64,000 nt of DNA from Sanderia malayensis. Its lineage: Eukaryota; Cnidaria; Scyphozoa; Semaeostomeae; Pelagiidae. Shown piece after piece: positions 23,722 to 35,072 of this stretch. The position numbers were made by a program, and so were the translations under genes. Every line of letters starts with the position of its first letter. Within the stretch, counting starts at the first letter, position 1. The stretch lies in NCBI GenBank assembly GCA_013076295.1, contig RQOL01000855.1, forward strand, positions 930,001 through 994,000. Reading direction: 5' to 3'. The notes beneath the pieces are model-generated. The model saw only the letters and a program-made list of their open reading frames with translations. It was not told the DNA's origin and did not search any database.

Positions 23722-26700
23722 TCATCGTTCACTCTTGGGCTTTGGTTGGAAAAATTTAATTCCAGTGGGGTTGTGGCTGGAAGAACTTGAGCTAGATTGC
23801 ATGTTGAAGCGAATTTGTTTTTCAGAAGGGCCTTTCAGAAGCTTGTCCAATGAATCGGGTATTTGTATATCTTTTCTTCTCTTCTCTCCAATCTTATATT
23901 TGTCTAAAGAAAGAAATAATAAATACTTTTGCTGAATCTCAGCCTTCCTTGTTTCTTATATTTTTTTTATTTTTTGGCTTAATCTCAACCTGATGTTTCT
24001 TACAAAGGTTATTCTTATAAAAAAAACGTGTAAGGTGATTTTAAATCCCGAAATTAAGTTACTTGTAATAAATAACAAGTAACAAAATAAAAACAAGTAC
24101 AGTGAATTAGGATAATTGTAAAATAAGACTCACCGAATTCTTCTGGTCTGTAGGTAAAATCTCTTGGTTCACTGCATTGACCGTCTTTCTTTCTTTTCAA
24201 TTGTACTTTCACTGTGACAGGTTTCTGTATACCACGGTCATCGTATGGAGGTGTTTTGAATACAATTGCACACTGAAGAGAGCAAAGCAAATAGATTTAA
24301 ATGGGCATTAAGACAATATGCCAAAGTCAATGCAAGGGCTGAGCATTACAATGGTAGTGTTGTAATATTCACTCACCTGTTTATGAACGTCACTCGGAGA
24401 GAAGTCTGCAAACGCTTGCCATTTCACATTGCCTGCAATAAACAATCCATATTGATATAAAGAATCAATTATTGTTTGGCTTCTACCCCCAAATAAATCA
24501 TCACAATACCACCCCTGTAAAACAAGCCCCCATCTTGATGATTATTTGCAAGCATATTGAGGCTAAGAATTGAGACATTAAAGCTATTTAGTGACCACAT
24601 ACTATAACAACTTTGTTTGTGGAAATATGCCTTGTGGGATCATTTTGCAAAATTTACGGAATCAAATCAAGTGACTTTTAATGTAATATAACTTTATCTC
24701 CAGCTAGAGTTCTTGAAAAATAATAAGATAATCAGAAGAAACAATTACCAGATGCATCTTCTTGATAAAACCTCACACTTATATCATCTGCAATGAAAAA
24801 CAGCACAATAAATGCTTTGACTGCTGAAGTCAATAAATCTGCATGGAATTAAGTTGAGTTCATGTGCATGCAATAAGCAAAGGTGCGTGCAGGTAACAAT
24901 CTCTTACGTACCTTTTTGAACTTTATCGCAGAGCAAGAAAACTTCTTCCTTACCAACAACAGAGCTTGAGGATTTGCTCATCCGACAGATTCGCAGTTGG
25001 CCAGCATGCGCTGCTTCTAAAACCAAGTAAAAACATGCATTTAGCACCAAAATGCTACTAAGTCACTACCACCCTTGCAGTGATTGCTTGCTTTTCAACA
25101 GAAAAACAAATGACTGCAGCTATCATATTGTTACATCAACATCAACATTGTTTCCACGGCAATCATAGACTTGAAAAGCAATGACAGAGCTAAATATGAG
25201 CAACAACAAACAGAGACAAAAAGAAGATAAGATGCAGTTTATATGGGACAAATTTTGATTCAACCTACTTGCATCGTATATTGGATTTGAAACAACTGGT
25301 GGTAGCATTCTTGTCATATTTCCATCACTATCAGGAAGAAATGCAGATATAAGTAGCCTGACCGCACTGAGATCAACTTCCTTTGCCATCTGTCTTGCTT
25401 CTTCTTTCAACCTTGCCTTTTCCGACTCTAGAAAATAAAAACCATTGCCTTCATTTTGCATCCCCGATAACCTGTGGCTTGAATCCACAACTCTCTGATT
25501 AAGAGTCGTTTTAACCACTGAACCTTACTAAACTTCAATTGCACTAAAACTGTTCAGATTTGCTAAGAACTATAAAACAATATGAAAGACTTTAAATCTT
25601 GAATGCAAACTGCTGTAGTGAATAAACTTGTGAAGTTGTACCTTCTACAATTTGAGCTACTTGTTCATCCAACAAGTTGCCAGCAGGTTCAGCTGGCCCA
25701 AAGCTGTTGATCAACTCAGCAATATCAAAAGACTTTGTTGTTTCTTGGTTGGTAAACATCTTCATTTGATGGTTTTGCAACAGCTTTTCATGCAGCACAT
25801 TGACAAGGTCTTTCTTTGTTACATGCTCAATACCAAGATTTGTGATTCTGGAAAAAGAGAATATGAGCAAACAGAGATTACAAAACATGCAAAAGTGGGT
25901 ATAAAAATCAAAGGCAATAAAGTGTCAGGCATGCTGAGTCAAGGTCATGTATACTGTGGCCTACAAATTCATGATGTTAAAATTCATCACATAGATTTTG
26001 TCACAAATTCAAGTTATTAATACTATTATTATTATTACTATGAGCATCACAATACATTCACAAAGCATTGATAAAAAAGAGAAATTAATCAACCCTTTTA
26101 TATCTTGTCTATTTTATCATATATAGCCACACATATTCTCACTGTCTAGAATATCCCCTGATACTTCCAACATGTTTTCCATGAGATACTCACTTATGAA
26201 TGCATTCTTTTTTGTTCAGCTCACAATAGTAGACTCCGTTTTGAACATGTTTCCCGACAAGGTTATGTGGATGTATTTTTGTTTCATCATCAACAGATAC
26301 CAGATTGATGCATATGGTTGCCCTGCCAGAATAGTTTGCAATCTGAAAGTAAAACAATGGGGTCAGGAAAAAGCAAAAAATCAATTAGGGGAGCTGAATA
26401 GAGAAGGGAGCTTAATAAAATTCTCAAATGAAATTCAAAAAATGCTTGTGCAAAACAATAGAAAAATAAATTTTGTGATCTTTTATGTATTAATCAATCA
26501 CAGTTGTCATTGTTTGCAATTTCAAAAAAAAGGGAAGTGTAATAGAGAAGGAGATCTTAATTCAAAATTTAATTTCATACAGGGAGCTTACTGGGCAAAG
26601 GGAGGGCTAAATAAAGCTGTTACGATAATAGGAGTGATATATTTTGAAGAATACCTGAACAGTGGGAGATGTTTTGCCTCCATTTTTTGAGTCCATTCCA

Positions 26701-27811
26701 GGAATACCTCCATGGGTGTTGCCTTCAGAGCTGTATCGAAATCTATAACCTCTCTAAAAACAGAAATAAACTATGTTACTCATCTGTTACTTATAGAGAT
26801 CCGAAAGAAGAGGTACCAATGTAATTAATGGCAAATTGTAAAAGGAAAAGATTAACACAGATTATCTTCTTTTAATGATGTTTTGAAAATAGTGAAATAG
26901 AATAGGAGTTCTCACATCTTTTGGTTGAACCAGAATCTCTAGCTTTGGCTCTACAAAATGATAACACAATGTCACAACAAAAACTAAAAGATTTGTCATT
27001 AGAAAACAAGTTGAAATGCTATCATTTTGCTGCTCCCTGCATTAAAAATACCTGAGCTCATGGGTACATGGTGGAACATTGAATTGGACATCAAGAATAT
27101 CTAGGTGCTGAATATGCCTCCCTTCCCTCCCCCCACATGGCAAATTTAAAATAAGCTGATAATAAGGTGACTTGGTAGGGATATATTCAAGGCTCGCTAA
27201 AAATAGTTGGTTGTATTGGTGGGGGCAAATTTGAGAGGGGGTTGTAATTTGGGGGGTATATATCAAGCAAATCCCAGGTGCAGTATTGCAGGGAAGGGAA
27301 CAAAATATGGCAAATTGAGTAGGTATGTGTAATCTTTTCTTGCGTAAATTTGGCCTACCCTTAATCTCAGTTCTGCCTGCTGCGTATTTTTCTGTCGTTT
27401 CGATAAAATCTTTCAGATCGATATCAGTAAAATCCATGAGAACTTCTGATGGAAGAACTTCTTGCATCAAACCTGTATCATTTAACATTTTGAAATTCTC
27501 TTCTTGTCTGGACGAATCTAAAAAATTATTAATAGAAATCCAATAACACAACATTGCTTTTCAGAAACATCTTTAGCGACAATAACAAAATAAAATAAAT
27601 TACCACATACAATATAATTTTAAAGATATTCAGGACAAAACCAGCCAGACCTGATTTAAACTGGACAACTCTCTAGTCTGTCTTCATTGTGAACCTTTCA
27701 CTTGAAAAGGCCTAAGTTAAAATAACAAAAAAAGATAAATAAATACACCGGTTTACCTGATTGTTTCTGGTTCACTTCTGGGTTTACAGATATGTTTGCA
27801 GCTCCTTTCAT
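23722..27811 (-). CDS. NFKB: NF-kB transcription factor lacking ankyrin repeats, 460 residues
   Basis: Twelve exons join in frame: 27811-27757, 27517-27359, 26950-26916, 26753-26655, 26342-26194, 25847-25642, 25427-25269, 25016-24912, 24787-24749, 24432-24377, 24272-24134 and 23903-23722. The start ATG is preceded directly by an in-frame TGA. About 70 residues precede the Rel homology DNA-binding domain, which opens [12 protein letters not shown] then [19 protein letters not shown] (the DNA-recognition loop). The dimerisation (IPT) domain follows, with [15 protein letters not shown] and VFKTPPYDD. The protein ends about 60 residues later, after a basic GEKRRK nuclear localisation signal. No glycine-rich hinge or ankyrin repeats follow, unlike p100/p105, so it should not need proteasomal processing. 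The usual loop Cys (RYxCEG) is Ser here. Family assignment is secure. Confidence 0.95.
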
Positions 27812-28274
27812 TCACGAATACCGTTTTGAGAGATTGCCTACTCTAAAACTAACTTAAAGCCTTCTGTACCTGAGCAAAATGGGAATTTCCCTTCCATTCC
27901 AGCCGAACCAATCTAGTTCTTCCAGCACATTCAGGCAATCAGAAAAAGGGGGTATGAAGTAAATAATACTTGAATATTTCATGGAAGGAACTTATGGTTT
28001 GGTGGTAGAAGAGCTGGAAAAAATATTAAATGAATAAATTGATTTAATTTATATATATTTAAAGAAATAATAAAACTGAGCTAAGCTTTGCAGGTACAAA
28101 TTTATGATGAAAGCGCAAAAAGGTGATGGTAAGTACCCCCTGTTTTAGATGAATTTGCCATGTTGCCTTGCTAAATAAAGTCATTACATCATGTAGTATT
28201 TTCCATGAAAAGAGAACGCAAATACAAAAGCAAAGGGACTTTCCGAATGTTTAATTGCGGTATCTTCTTGAAGG
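27812..28274. other. NF-kB 5' flank
   Basis: This AT-rich region lies upstream of the first NF-kB coding exon. It presumably holds the promoter and 5' UTR. I see no coding sequence and no motif I would call. Confidence 0.4.
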
Positions 28275-29264
28275 CAGTGGCGGATCCAGAGGGGTGCAAA
28301 GGGTGCAAGCGCACCCCTCAGATTTTTCAACAAATGTGAATAAATTAATAATGACCATTATTAATATCATAAATATCTAAATATTAAATTTTTAACAATC
28401 TTTCGCGTCCTGAGCAAGCTTCCAGCAACTTTCAAAACACCGTCTTGTTTTCGTTTTGCTCCAAGGCCTTGTTATAAGGTTGTCGTAAAATGCAGACCAG
28501 AATCCCACATCATCCTCCAATGAGATTACGTCGGATTATTTGATCTTGAGTATGCACCTCTGACCCGTGGATTGCGTATTGACATGTACATTTTCAGTAA
28601 ATTACTGACCAAAATCTGAGGTTCTCCTCCAATGAAATCACGTCGGCGTGATTGATCATGACTTTGCTCCCCTGACCCGTAAATTAAGTACTGTCAGTAG
28701 TGTGAACAACCAATAAGAAGCTTCAATTCTGCTCTCCTCAACTCAGTTTTGCACCACTCAAGGCAGATCAACCAATCAAAATGCATATTGAGGGGAGCAA
28801 GATTGATTTTCAGGGGGTAACTCGGGGTGTAATGTAGATGTAAAATAAATGTATCAGCACGCGTGTATCAATGTCAATGTGGCGAATGATATTTCCATTC
28901 ACCTTATCGGTAGAAATAAATTTTCAATGGGCCTAAGCATTTGATAAAATATATTCACCGAATTGGAAACCGTAAAAGTAATGCTTTAAAGTAATTCAAT
29001 TTTTTAAAGTGAGGTGACGAATTTGAATTTGATATTGCAAGGAATAAAGGAGTTTGCCGAGATGTAAATATAATATGTTAAAGAAACACGACTTCAATTT
29101 TATAGGCTGTCTGCTGTTTGTTTTCCTTATTTGATACTCAGCTCAGTGCTTCCATGGTTTCTACAAATATGGGTGTGGCCAATATTTTAATAAGAAATTG
29201 GGTGTGGCCAAAGCCACCAGCCACCGTTATGCACCCCTCAGATTTTTAGCTGGATCCGCCCCTG
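28275..29264. mobile_element. DNA transposon related to the 14.5-kb element, 990 bp, 5-bp target duplication
   Basis: Its ends are CAGTGGCGGATCCAG and CTGGATCCGCCCCTG, differing by one base. It is flanked by GAAGG at 28270-28274 and 29265-29269. Subterminal GCACCCCTCAGATTTTT occurs at both ends, facing each other. The interior has a roughly 115-bp tandem pair (about 28500-28690) and an AACCAATCAAAATGCAT motif like the one in the 14.5-kb copy. There is no coding sequence. It lies between the NF-kB and ABCD4 genes. Confidence 0.85.
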
Positions 29265-29658
29265 GAAGGGCCCACAACTCAGTTGACCCGAATAGATCTG
29301 AACAAAATAACACGGAACAAGAAAGTTTTTGGGGACAATAAATCAAATTCAATAAAATTAGATGAATAGGTTTTGCTATAAAATAATTATCTTCTTTAAA
29401 CTATACTGCCGAAGCAAACCTTTGATAGTTGGCAGTAGATACAAAAATAGCTCTCTATTTTAAACGAATAAACTACATTAATATATTTGTAGATCTATAA
29501 AAGCTTGCAATTTAAAACAGCAATAAAGTATTTTTTATCTCTAATTTAGAATCGTTTGTTTATATTCCAGCATATATTATTCTTGTAATTTGCGATAATA
29601 GTTTCGTACTTTTGCGTATAATCAATAATGGAACAAAAATTGTAAAATGGAATGAATT
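29265..29658. other. 3' flank of ABCD4
   Basis: AT-rich sequence between the transposon and the ABCD4 stop codon, presumably its 3' UTR and intergenic DNA. I see no gene here. Confidence 0.4.
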
Positions 29659-32600
29659 TTAAGAATCATCGTTCAGCTCAGAAAATTCCCAACAGCCTTC
29701 GCCTTTCAAAGTCAGAATAGAGTCGTGGTACTTTTTCAGGCTGTCATGGTGTCCGACACTGATAAAGCTAATGTTCAACTGTCGACAATAGGTATAGAAG
29801 CAGTCCTCTTCAATTTTCCCCAGAGCACTCGTAGCTTCATCTAGAACTATAGACAGGAAGACAAAGCGATAATTAACTTTACTGTCGCCATTAAAACTTT
29901 AATCAACTAGTAGAACATTCTGCAATGCATTGTTAAGCACATGTAAAGAAGAACGTCCATATGACAAATATGTTGAGCACTGGGGTAAACATTAATCCCT
30001 TTAACTGCTTCTGAACTCAATTAAATTTTCCACCTGAAAACATTTATTGGTCCTTGTCAAAGTTTAAAATTCACTATAAAAGTATATCTTTATGCCTAGA
30101 TAATTCACTGATTAATCTAACACTAACATAGCAGGCAGACATTTGTGAGCCGGAGACCAAACCCTAACCCAACAAATATTTCCAAACATGTAGAATCCAA
30201 AGTGCACTTAGTGAGCAAAATTTTCATAGTGGCAACTAGAAGTGGCCCAAAACCTGAGCCAGAAAATTGCATAACAATATCTAGACATGAAGCAGGATTA
30301 AATTAAACATACATACCAGCCAGTTTTGGTCTGTGATAAAAGACTCTTGCAAATGAAAGCCTTTGCATCTCACCAGGTGACAAAATATTGTCCCATTCTC
30401 TGTTGGTACTTGGCTCAAATCTTTCCGTTCTTTCCAATAGTGACTTCAAACCAACATCTTCAATACACTGCTTGATTTTTGCGTTGTCCTTCTCTACATC
30501 AATCTCATCTTTGCCATCACAACTCAATGGATATCTCACCTTATGAAAAAAGAAATTAAATTTATTTAATGACAAACAAACAGGACCCTTGTTGATAGCA
30601 GTATACTACATGTACTGAAAAGGCTTATCCTGTATAAATATGTATTATTATTATTATTATTACATAAATGCATGACTAATTATGAATGAGTTAACCTGAA
30701 TAGCTATAATAATTATCCAAGACGATAGCACTGAAAAACAAAACCAGGCCGATAGATTTCCCAACAAGTTGGCCCACAATTTCCCACTAGCAAGTGCCCT
30801 GTTGTTGATAATAATTTTCACAACTATAATTTGACTTGTCTCCTGTTTACTGTTTGCAGTAATTGTTGTTGTTGTCGCAAGGTAAGTGGGACAGAGAAGA
30901 GCATCCACTCACTTCAACTCAGTTATTTAGAGACTAAGCTTGCACTTTAAAAACATTCAAACCTGATCAAAAAGTGACCCATGTGTAAGAAGAAACTTCT
31001 GTGGAAGGAAGAATATTCCGTTTGGTTGCAAAGGCAAAAAGCAGTCCAAGTTTCCACTGCAAGGTGACCAAAGATTTCGCAAAATTCTCAGCAATGAACT
31101 CTTGCCAGATCCTGTAGATTAAATGGAAAATGGTGTCATGAAGCATCAAAGACGATTTTTTTGATCATCATTGTGATGGTGAAAAAACTTTGTGTATATT
31201 CTTACAAATCAACAGATATTAATCCTACTGGTTCCTCTCCTAATTCAAGCATTTGGCCATGCGTCCATACAGCTAAGCTAAGGCAATATATAGTTGGCAA
31301 TAAATAAAAAAATTACGAGCCTGTTTCTCCCATGACAAGTACATTCTTTCCAGTCATAATTGTAAGATTCAGGTTTTTAACAAGCAGACTCTCAGAGCCA
31401 ATTGCCGAATAGCTGACATCTTTGAGGTCATAGATGACCATCTTTTTGCCATTTGTTTCTCTCAGATCGCTCATTTTACTTTCAAACCTGTAACTCTTCT
31501 TTGTGCACAGATCGTTGTATAGAGAAAGAGCTTCAATTAGCTCACCAATACGATGTGTGTATCCAGCAATGTCTGTGATTTTACCAGACAGATCCATCAG
31601 TGTACTGAAACAGTTGATTAAGTACATTGAAACAAAAGCATTCTGACTAATCAATGCACTCAACTGGACTGATGTGAGATTTTCATACGAGCCAGCAAAG
31701 ATAGGAATCGCGATGACAAAGTAACTCAATACAGAACCCAGATAATCAAAAAGATTGACACTTAAGTTCAGCCAGAACTCTAAATTGACAATTTTCAGCT
31801 GAACTTGCAACAGCTGCTCGAATGTTTGTCTCAAACTTTTGTGTTCTTTATCACAGCCTTGCAAGAAGGATATTGATTCTGAATTTGACCTCACATTAAC
31901 ATGTTTGAATCTAAAATTCCCTTCATATTTCTCTTGCCTCACGACCAGTCCAACTATTGGTGACATGATGATACGGTTAATTAGTGAACCAACAATGAAG
32001 TATACATAGATGCTGACAGGACCATACCAGCCAGTATTTGTGAAGCACTTGTATGAATAGTATGCAATCGTAAATGGAGATATTAGCAATTTCGAGCTGA
32101 TATCACTTAGTTGTAGACAGAACTTGTCAACATCTTGAGTAATTCTTTGGTCAGCATTATCTATATTTTCGTCGACTGTATTGACATGATAAAATGTTTC
32201 TTTGTAGAAATATCTATTCTGCAGAAACGATGTGAGGTGTTCTCGCCATTTAACGTAGAGTTGACCAGAGATGTATTTGACTGCACTGTTAGCCAGAGCT
32301 ATGGTGCCAATGAAATACAGAGCTAATAAAATGGTTGACTTGAAACTTGATTTGTCTTTTGCGCCAAGTACTTTGAAGAAACGACTCGGGATTAGGCCCA
32401 CATGGTAAATAACGTACTGTTGAATAACGGATCCCAGTAGCAATAGGATGAACAGAAATGAGGATCTCGTTGCAATGTGCGGAAGAATTACTCGAACACA
32501 GATAGCAGATCTTTTCAAAAATTTTAAACCAAGGCTATATCGTGGTGCCGCTGTGGTATTCAGAATGAACCGAACACCTTCCTTTTTCTTACCTTCTTCA

Positions 32601-32719
32601 TTTTCTGGCAACTCAGTTGGGTCAGCTAATTCGTTCTGAATCAGCAGATCCCCAGATTTCTTGCGAATACTCATAGTTATCCTATCTGCAGAATACTCCG
32701 AGAGAGGAAATTGCTGCAT
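29659..32719 (-). CDS. ABCD4: ABC transporter subfamily D member 4 (lysosomal cobalamin transporter type), 652 residues
   Basis: ABCD4 is a half-transporter that acts as a dimer and, with LMBD1, moves cobalamin out of lysosomes. Exons: 32719-31321, 31111-30963, 30539-30317 and 29846-29659. The first exon alone encodes the cytosolic N-terminus and the whole membrane domain (about five to six hydrophobic segments). The ATP-binding part shows Walker A (GETG then SGKSS, split by an intron), a Q-loop region FFLPQKF, signature LSPGEMQR, Walker B VLDEATSAL and switch His in SVGHH. LSPGEMQRLSFAR and SVGH are characteristic of ABCD4 rather than the peroxisomal D1-D3. The frame demands that the first intron begin GC at 31320-31319; a nearby GTAATT at 31316 would put the next exon out of frame. 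An inner start (MSIRKKSG, 32674) is possible. Confidence 0.93.
30595..30662 (+). mobile_element. LINE/SINE 3' tail fragment with (ATT)n
   Basis: The stretch with ACTGAAAAGGCTTATCCTGT ends in (ATT)n. It matches the tail of the LINE fragment at 10185-10246. It lies in an ABCD4 intron. Confidence 0.5.
30745..30900. mobile_element. Decayed relative of the hAT MITE at 53036-53411
   Basis: It shares GTTGGCCCA, CCCACTAGCAAGTGCCC and the AATTTGACTT block with the 53-kb element. Its own termini are no longer recognisable. It lies in an ABCD4 intron. Confidence 0.55.
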
Positions 32720-34590
32720 GACAATGAAGGTTCAAAAATCAAAACCGCTGTTGTGTTGTGTTGTGCTGTATTGTATGTGAAACTTGAACTGATTGACCCC
32801 CAGGACTACCTATACTTTAGGACATTAGTTTGGGACAATGGTTTGGGACAGTGGGGCTAAAATAAAATAATTTTCAATAAACAGTTACGTAATTGGCTTG
32901 ATGGTTCGATCGACGTTTCGAGCTTGACCAGCAAGGTTTTTTTGATATAATCCGGGTCTAATTGTCACATAAAGCCCTTTATCTGCCGATCCAAGTGTCC
33001 AAAAAATTTAGAAATTCACTTAAATTGTGCCGAGACCTCAAAGGTACCTATTACTAGACCTCAAAGGTACCTATTACTGGACCTCAAAGGTACCTATTAC
33101 TGGACCTCAAAGGTACCTCTGTAAAAAAAGCAAATCATTGGTAGCACTAGGGTGCAAAAGCAGACACCACACCATGTCTCCTTTGTCAATGGCTTTTTGG
33201 CTATAATCCTATAATCTAGGTCTAATTGTCACAAAAAAACTATTTATCTCTCGATCTATTTATTATTTTATTTCCATCTACCACAAAATGAAAACCATGT
33301 GATCACCGTTTACTTCCTCAAACCCCATTACCTTTCAGCCTCTCTTTCGAAAAACCTGTTAAAAGCATCGAGACATTCCTGTGTGAGATGTTTGCAAAGA
33401 CTGAGTTGTTGAGGAAAACTGCCAATGCAAAGACCTGATTTTAACAATAAAATTTAGTATGTTCGCGAAAAAATTAAATCACATTTAGCAAAGAAGACGA
33501 AAGAACACAACATCCCTCTCCCTCTCCCCCAATTCAATTTCAACATTTTGCCAGAACATTCGCTGTGCAGTTAGTTTTGAGGGTGACTGTTCAAGAAGGG
33601 ACATCAAGTTATTTATAGCAATAATTTACTAAAATCAATATTTAATTTAAACTTATTTACAAAACTGAAATGCTGCGCTAGTAAGTTTGTGCTTTTTGCA
33701 ATTAACGAAATAGTCATAAGCGTCATTGCTTTGGCTGGATGCAGTTAACCATTACTAACATAATTATATTACTGGTGTTATGCTAGTGCTGTCCATTTCA
33801 AAAAGGACTGAATGCTTAGTTCAAAGATTCAATATGAATTGCATAGAAATTGCTTTTAATGTTCCGTATACATGCTAAGTGAGTCTAGTATAGGTAACAG
33901 CAGACCATTCTCGTGGCTATAGACAAATACATGTATGCCTATTAGTGTATTCCATCAGCAGGCATGCTGAAATTTGCAGACTGGGCAATGGCATGCAGGG
34001 CTGTACAAAATGCACCGGACCAGTTAAGCTATTCCGCATTGCTGGTCCGCAATTTCCACCTGGCTATGCAATGGGGTTACCTTACATCATCCTACGAGAA
34101 AATCATACGCATCATACGAAGAAGAACGCAGCCGACAAAACGTTGGTATATAAATCAGCTTGAACATCGAAACTACAGTATCCAACCGGTGATCATACCA
34201 CTTACGACTATCCAAATCCAGCCTAGAAGCTTATCAAGGTGCTTAGCTACCTGACTCATCTTCGAATACATTTAGATTACTTTTTGGCTCAAACTCTTGC
34301 AAACGTTTTTTGCAACATTTTTGTTCTGGTGGTTTCACATCGTGTTTGCTTTAGGCATGACTCTCGATAGCTCTCATCAACTCGAACAAACCCCCTTATG
34401 ACATAACGTATTTGACTATGAAAGTTCAACATAGTCACAATAACCCTAGCCCTATTCAAACTGCAGGATAAAATTAATGCAAAGGCCTTTGCCTTGAACA
34501 TACTCTGATGGTTATGTATTGCATGTGCGTAAGCGCGTTGCTGGATAAACAACAACGGCGTATCAAAATGCGACAGATATGTGACAGAAT
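32720..34590. other. Region between ABCD4 and the large PA14/vWA gene
   Basis: This is the 5' flank of ABCD4 and 3' flank of the large gene. It holds a short (GTTGT)n tract near 32751 and the 23-bp minisatellite at 33035. The open frames on both strands are short and show no family resemblance, so I call no gene. A further 3' exon of the large gene is possible because GTAAGC overlaps its stop codon. Confidence 0.45.
33035..33119. repeat. Minisatellite, 23 bp x about 3.7
   Basis: Nearly exact tandem copies of ACCTCAAAGGTACC plus TATTACTGG lie in the 5' flank of ABCD4. Confidence 0.9.
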
Positions 34591-35072
34591 TCAGCTTACC
34601 ACAATTAGAGGAGTATCTACGTAAGAGCTGCCACGCAGAGGCTGTTGACTCCTCCAAGAAGACGCAGCGTCGAACTGATCCAAATAAGGATTGATATCAA
34701 TGTGAACTCTTTTAACTCTCATATTGTCCTCATTTTCTAAATACGACGAGGCAGGCATGACAGGCGCTCTGCTTTCAATACCGGTATAAACCGGATATCT
34801 GTGTGCCAGCTGTGTGATTGGATAATTACTGCGCACTCTCTGAAACGGGATAGCTTTGCTTCTCTGCCATTGTCTTCCTGCCCCCTTTATCGTATCAGTC
34901 GGCTTATGACCTCCATTGTCGAAGCTGGAAGCAGCTTTCAGCTTTTTCTTCTTTTTCAATTTGTGCTTATTGTTGTTGTTGTTGTTGTTGTTGTTATTGT
35001 TGTTGTTGTTAGAATGCAAATTAGGTATCACGCCAGTTCCAAGATTTTCAGAGTGTGATGCTATCATTGCCT
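34591..35072 (-). other. Large gene: C-terminal tail with poly-Asn and RVKR site
   Basis: This last exon encodes about 160 residues after the vWA domain: a run of 14 Asn from a GTT/AAC microsatellite, then a Lys-rich stretch (KHKLKKKKKLK), then a possible furin site MRVKR before VHIDINPYLDQF. The TGA stop at 34593-34591 overlaps GTAAGC, a good donor, so a spliced alternative end remains possible. Confidence 0.6.
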
